From: Synchiropus splendidus
Taxonomy: Eukaryota; Chordata; Actinopteri; Syngnathiformes; Callionymidae
DNA: 64,000 nucleotides
Reading direction: 5' to 3'
Assembly: GCF_027744825.2 (NCBI RefSeq)
Contig: NC_071340.1
Location: 5,706,501 to 5,770,500, forward strand
Shown: one piece after another, positions 59,801-64,000 of the stretch
Layout of the letters: the number at the start of each line of letters is the position of its first letter
Numbering within the stretch: position 1 is the stretch's first letter
The notes under the pieces: generated by a model
Databases searched by the model: none
The model's input: only the letters and a program-made list of their open reading frames with translations
What the model was told of the DNA's origin: nothing
Translations under genes and position numbers: made by a program

Positions 59801-61674
59801 TATATCTCCCCTTTAGTATCGGCACGAAGGGAAAATAATGAATCCCAGGAGTTCTTTTCTTGGTCAGAAGGTCAAAGGATCCGGTCCAGATGTTCTAAAA
59901 CACTAGTGTGGAAAACGTTTCCTTCTTCATGAACAAAGATGAAAAAGTGTGAGGATGCGCATGACTTAGCCTGGGGGGTGGATGTTTTATAACGTCAAAG
60001 ATTGACTGAATACTAGAGACATGTTTTGGGTCAGCATTCTGCCCTATGTTTTCTAACAACTGACACTGAATGTGCATCTATTCTGGGTGATGATGGTGAA
60101 TACTGCTAACCAAAAAAAATGCACAACCTGACCAGGAGAGAGGTGGCCCATACTAAACACACTTTAAATGCGAGCACATTGTCTGACAGTTGGACGTAAT
60201 GTGATGTTCTCTCTGCTGTTGCAGTACAGTTCTCACACGTGGGCAAGTACTACATGACTTCATGTATCTCCATGAGTGAAGCCGCATCCAAGATCAGTGT
60301 GGGAAATGATCTCAAGAAGACTCATGGTGACTATGACTATGACTACTAAAAACTATATGCGTTACTGCACTACTATGTTTTCAGGTAAGTAAGATAGATA
60401 TAATAGTACTAATGGCTACACTCAAAATAACAGATCTTTACAGACTAAACAAAAGTTAAACACAGACAAGATGCTCTTTCTAAGCAGTGGAGCCTTGAAG
60501 CAACAGTGGAGAGGATGTGACACCTGTGACCAAGTCGGCTTTCCTGATTGTTGCGTCCAATAAGCATAATCACAGCATCCCTCGACCGCAGCAGGCCTTA
60601 TACACCTGCAAAAACCCTCCTTCCGTTCTACAAAACCGTTCAGCTCATTTTCGGGTTAAAAAGAAATTAATATTTGAACAAAAAAACAGGGGTCACATGG
60701 GTGTGATGGGATCATGATGGGAGGCAGAATTCAAAATGAAGCATCAAATAGGCCACAATATAAAGAACAATCTCAATAATCTAAAGCATAACCCTTTTTA
60801 CCTTCTGTTAAAAAAGTTATAAAAAATCTACAAAAGTGTACAAGACAGTTGTGACAGGACGTTTGTCAGAATATAAAGTACACTGTTGAATTTCACTGAA
60901 TATTGTGGCCTAATTCTACAAGCTAAAGGAACACAAAGATGAAACAACTGGGATGAGGATGATACATCAAAACCTAAATCATTTTGGATACCATGAAGTA
61001 GCAATAATGCTAAATATGTCTTGAGAATGCCCTTAAAAACAGTATGTTCTCTAGATGTGTGTTCAGTGTACAGTAGGTTGTTGCAACAGGCTACTGTAGG
61101 AGAAATGTACACGACACAGTTTGCATTATTATATAATTATTTTTATACTTATCAGGTGAGAAAACACCATACTGGGTATTGGTGAATATTTAAAAAAAAT
61201 CATAAATGTATGAATGAATACTCATAGATTGTTTGAAAAGCATGGTGTTTGTGTGTAAATATTGAAGGAATTTAGGATGAACCTGTGAAAACAAGCCTCT
61301 GCATTTCTGCCTGGTACAGTACCATAAGCATCAGTTCAACAGTTGTTTTACACAGATATGCATTGTTTTTTTGTATTCCTTTTACATTGCTGGTTCATAG
61401 CTTTTCACATTTGCCAGATGACTCATCAGCATGAAATCACCAAAACAAGAGAAACAAGTTACACCGGTGATAACGGACACGTCTGGGTTAAATAACAAAT
61501 CCATTGTTCTCAAACTGATCAAGGAATGACAAATACTGCAGTTTCTTAAATATACAATTCATGATGATGACACGTATTTTTACTTTGATCTTAAAGCTAA
61601 GGAGTATACCTGTAGATGACGACGGAGAACTTACCAAGTACAGAGTAAAGTGCAGAGAGCTTGCTCTTCCACAT
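56878..61674 (-). CDS. ereg: ereg (epiregulin-like EGFR ligand), complete
   Basis: Coding exons: 61635-61674, 59149-59232, 57283-57409, 57066-57212 and 56878-56938, which join in phase to 459 bases (152 residues plus stop). The signal peptide spans exons 1 and 2 (MWKSKLSALYSVL, GVMLLWPDILA). The EGF domain has C-x7-C-x5-C-x10-C-x-C-x8-C, including CLNNGQCMLLVDINEHHCKC, with PRC and Leu at +5 after the last cysteine. One membrane segment (LIMVIFCLALLFLGTAGLIYF) is followed by a basic tail starting CWKWCKKNKFPRQRQ. VDINEHHCKC and YFCWKW parallel epiregulin (VDMSQNYCRC, YFCRW). Known role: shed ligand for EGFR and ERBB4, for example in ovulation and epithelium. Location between epgn and areg supports the name. 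The first two exons are inferred from phase and signal-peptide sense. Confidence 0.82.
58440..58690 (+). mobile_element. LINE tail remnant within ereg intron 2
   Basis: The plus strand reads KAVRIMYKVD, then EVFAKARVLQFPELEERPP, LLLMFRARNELL and DHLQRLF. This matches in order the C-terminal region of RTE-X/Nimb-like LINEs (…AR..DHTNPLF…L.F.DL….MYKARN..LP…QxLF). It is antisense to ereg and decayed. Confidence 0.5.
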
Positions 61675-61777
61675 TTTCTGCTCCTCACTGCTCAGTCGGG
61701 ATGAGACAGACTTGGGATCTGTCCACAGACACTTCAAGTTCAGGACAAATGTGTGTGTGAGTGAGTGAGTGGAAGAG

Positions 61778-61800
61778 GGAGAGAGAGAGAGAGAGAGAGA
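61778..61800. repeat. (GA)n microsatellite between ereg exon 1 and TATA box
   Basis: About eleven GA units; on the ereg strand a CT tract lying in or near the 5' UTR, with gagtgagtgagt adjacent at 61758-61771. Confidence 0.9.
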
Positions 61801-61826
61801 TGCTGTAGGTGGGAGCTCTCACAGAG

Positions 61827-61834
61827 CTTATAAG
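61827..61834 (-). promoter_or_regulatory. ereg TATA-like box
   Basis: The sequence cttataag (symmetrical) lies about 155 bases upstream of the ereg ATG. It supports 61635-61674 as the first coding exon. Confidence 0.45.
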
Positions 61835-62718
61835 TCACAACTTCAGAAACTACACACCTTCCTCACACAGCATTCGTCACTGTATAGAGAGGACCCGCTC
61901 ATTGCCATAATGCTTTCCCCAGCCTCTCATCCTGAACTTAAACAGCCAAAACAAACAGGCTCACCTTAACCAGGGCCCTGAACCACACTGAGCACAGAGA
62001 AACGATTGCAAAACTCTGCTTCAGCCACTGCAAAGAAGAGCTATGACAATTATTCACAAGGCTGATTCCATGGCACACACCAGCAAGTTGTTTTATAAAT
62101 CTAAAACAGTGGTGGAGCATAAAAGGGTTCAAGTAGCATATAAAGCAAGGAGCAATGTTCTAAAAAAAAATTTCAGAATTCTAAAATTAATTTCAATTTT
62201 ACTTTATTTTATTTAGTTTTTACGATGTGGCTTTTTAAACCTTTCTATCATCATAATAATTATCCACTCTGGATGTTATTATTATCATTGAAAGCCAATC
62301 GTAGACAGTTTTATTAATGTTGTCTTTAAATAGACTGAAAAGTTAATATTTAAAGTTGCTTCAAGCATTGTTCCAAAGGTAATCCACACACCCACAAATG
62401 TGCCCAGTGAATTGAATATACTACATATTAATAAAGGTTATTATAAATAAAAATATATCAACCAAACCTACGCTTCTTCCCATTTTCAAGATGTATCTAA
62501 TGAAGCATCACTGAATGCAACAGAGCAGTGCAGCTCCTGACTCAGATTCAGACATTGGGAGCCGAAATGATTTCAAATATTTAATTGAAAATACTAAATA
62601 CAACAAATAAGTTACAAAAATAAATAGCAGGTTGTCACATTTGATGTTGCACAGTTTCTTCTCTCTCCTCTTGGGCTTCCCAAAATGACACTTCACCACA
62701 GCATGTTCAGGGGTCAGA

Positions 62719-64000
62719 TCACACTGCAGTCTCCGGCAGCTGTGGTTTTGGAGCAGATTTCTGTAACCTGCAGAAGACACATCACCATAAGCATTTATAT
62801 ATTATTAGTTTAGCGTCATGCACAAGCAAAGAAGCAGTGAAGCTGTACTGAGGTAACAGAAAATCACGTGGCCTCACAGGAAAGTTTAGAGCGCCCCCTT
62901 GTGGAAAGGCTGCTGAGTGACGTGCAGTTGATGCTCACCTCCTACGGGCGACACAATAAATGAAGATGGAGAGGACGATGATGATGAGGACCATCACTAC
63001 AAAGAGGGCGATGAGCTTCTCTAGATTTGAGTTGTGAACTGACAGAAGGCCCACTGCATATACGCAGCGTTGCCCTGAGAAGTTGGGTGGGCAGCTGCAG
63101 ACAGGACACAAGAGTTAGTGATGATTCTGTGACTGTGTTGCAGCGTGTGAGTGCATGGCAGATCTTACATGCAAGAAGGAACATTGCTGTCTTGGGGCAA
63201 AACACAGACACCATTGTTCCAACAGAAGCCTTTGTTCCCTTCGTCACACGGACGATGTACTCCAGTAATCAAGGAGCCCTTCCAGCTGTCTGTAGAGATA
63301 AAAGATTATTCAGTTATTATAATTCCTCACCATTTGACCCCAAGTTGACAATTATTAGTCAAAAATATGGGGAAATGACCATTAGTTCTTGGAGATCACA
63401 TATTACACACAAAACTTTGCACTTGATTCAAGAACTCTGACACATATCTGGGTGGGATGAAATAAAATTGTCATAACTTCTCAGGTATTAACAATTCCTG
63501 CCTTCATGAGCATAGAATTTCTGAGTTGAAAAACTAGAAACACGTGGGCACATCCTAGGAAACTACGCAGGGACAGAAATTTGAATTGAAGCATCCCTCG
63601 GTGTGGCCACTTGTGAAGCAAGCCATCCGCACCCAAAAGCTCATTTTCTTTTCTTTTCTTCTATGTGTACAAAGGTGGCCAAAGAGATCAAATCAATTCA
63701 CTGTGGACAGTAATGAAACGCTAACGCTAACACGGAAAGCTAGTTCAAACACACCACTTTCACACTGGGGGAAAAATACACCCCTAAAAACACACATTCA
63801 GAAACCTAATAACGCTGAGCAGTAACTCGCACTATTAATGGTAATTATAACAATAATAATGTTTCAATAAAAGGTGAACTCTGCTGAGTCACTGTTTAAT
63901 ATGTTGCTGACAGGTGGGCCGTGAAAGACGCACAGTGGAGTGGCAGAGTCTCACCATTGGCAGCTGCAGAAGATGATTCCGTCACATCTGGAGTTGTTGT
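62719..64000 (-). CDS. epgn: epgn (epigen-like EGFR ligand), 3' four exons, 5' end outside window
   Basis: Exons: 63955-64000 (continues right), 63169-63289, 62939-63094 and 62719-62767, in phase. The visible reading starts TTPDVTESSSAAAN, then NDS (a sequon) SWKGSLITGVHRP. The EGF domain has C-x7-C-x5-C-x10-C-x-C-x8-C (CDEGNKGFCWNNGVCVLPQD and on to CICPPNFSGQRC). One membrane segment (LEKLIALFVVMVLIIIVLSIFIYC) is followed by a 21-residue tail ending PKPQLPETAV. The EK-I-A spacing before the membrane and the position beyond ereg fit epigen; betacellulin is the alternative. Odd: the residue five after the last cysteine is Gly, with Leu at +6 and +7, whereas EGF-family ligands usually have Leu at +5. 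Confidence 0.72.

Overview
The window is vertebrate nuclear DNA, almost certainly from a ray-finned fish. Genes are split by GT-AG introns, the interspersed repeats are of teleost types (L2-like, L1/Tx1-like, DIRS, Gypsy and hAT-like remnants, plus a very common fish repeat), and all recognised genes lie on the minus strand. Gene models were built by hand from splice sites, reading phase and protein recognition. No search was run.

Left part (1-6.4 kb): the 5' seven coding exons of scarb2 (LIMP-2, a lysosomal CD36-family receptor), cut off by the window start. Its GC-rich upstream region carries an E-box resembling the CLEAR lysosomal element and three CCAAT-type boxes. From 6.4 to 36 kb the DNA is mostly intergenic and full of decayed transposons: L2/RTE-like LINE pieces, a DIRS tyrosine-recombinase remnant with a MITE beside it, hAT-like MITE ends and a Gypsy RNase H remnant. 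Three small minus-strand open segments with good splice sites (28.3, 26.2 and 24.1 kb) may belong to an unidentified coiled-coil gene.

Middle part (36.2-43.8 kb): a recent tandem duplication carrying two near-identical 12-finger zinc-finger genes of the large teleost C2H2 family. Copy 2 has two insertions that copy 1 lacks, each with a clean 5-bp target-site duplication. They are related to one another and lie in opposite orientations. Amino-acid differences between the copies include several DNA-contacting finger positions. An L1-like LINE remnant follows (44.0-45.2 kb).

Right part (47-64 kb): three EGF-receptor ligand genes in head-to-tail order epgn (partial), ereg and areg, transcribed right to left. 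This is the same order as EPGN-EREG-AREG in mammals. All three share the phase-2 intron between the fourth and fifth EGF cysteines. Complete models with TATA-like boxes are given for ereg (152 aa) and areg (230 aa). They encode membrane-anchored growth factors released by shedding. No betacellulin gene was seen. I found no prokaryotic-type system, CRISPR array, tRNA or rRNA.
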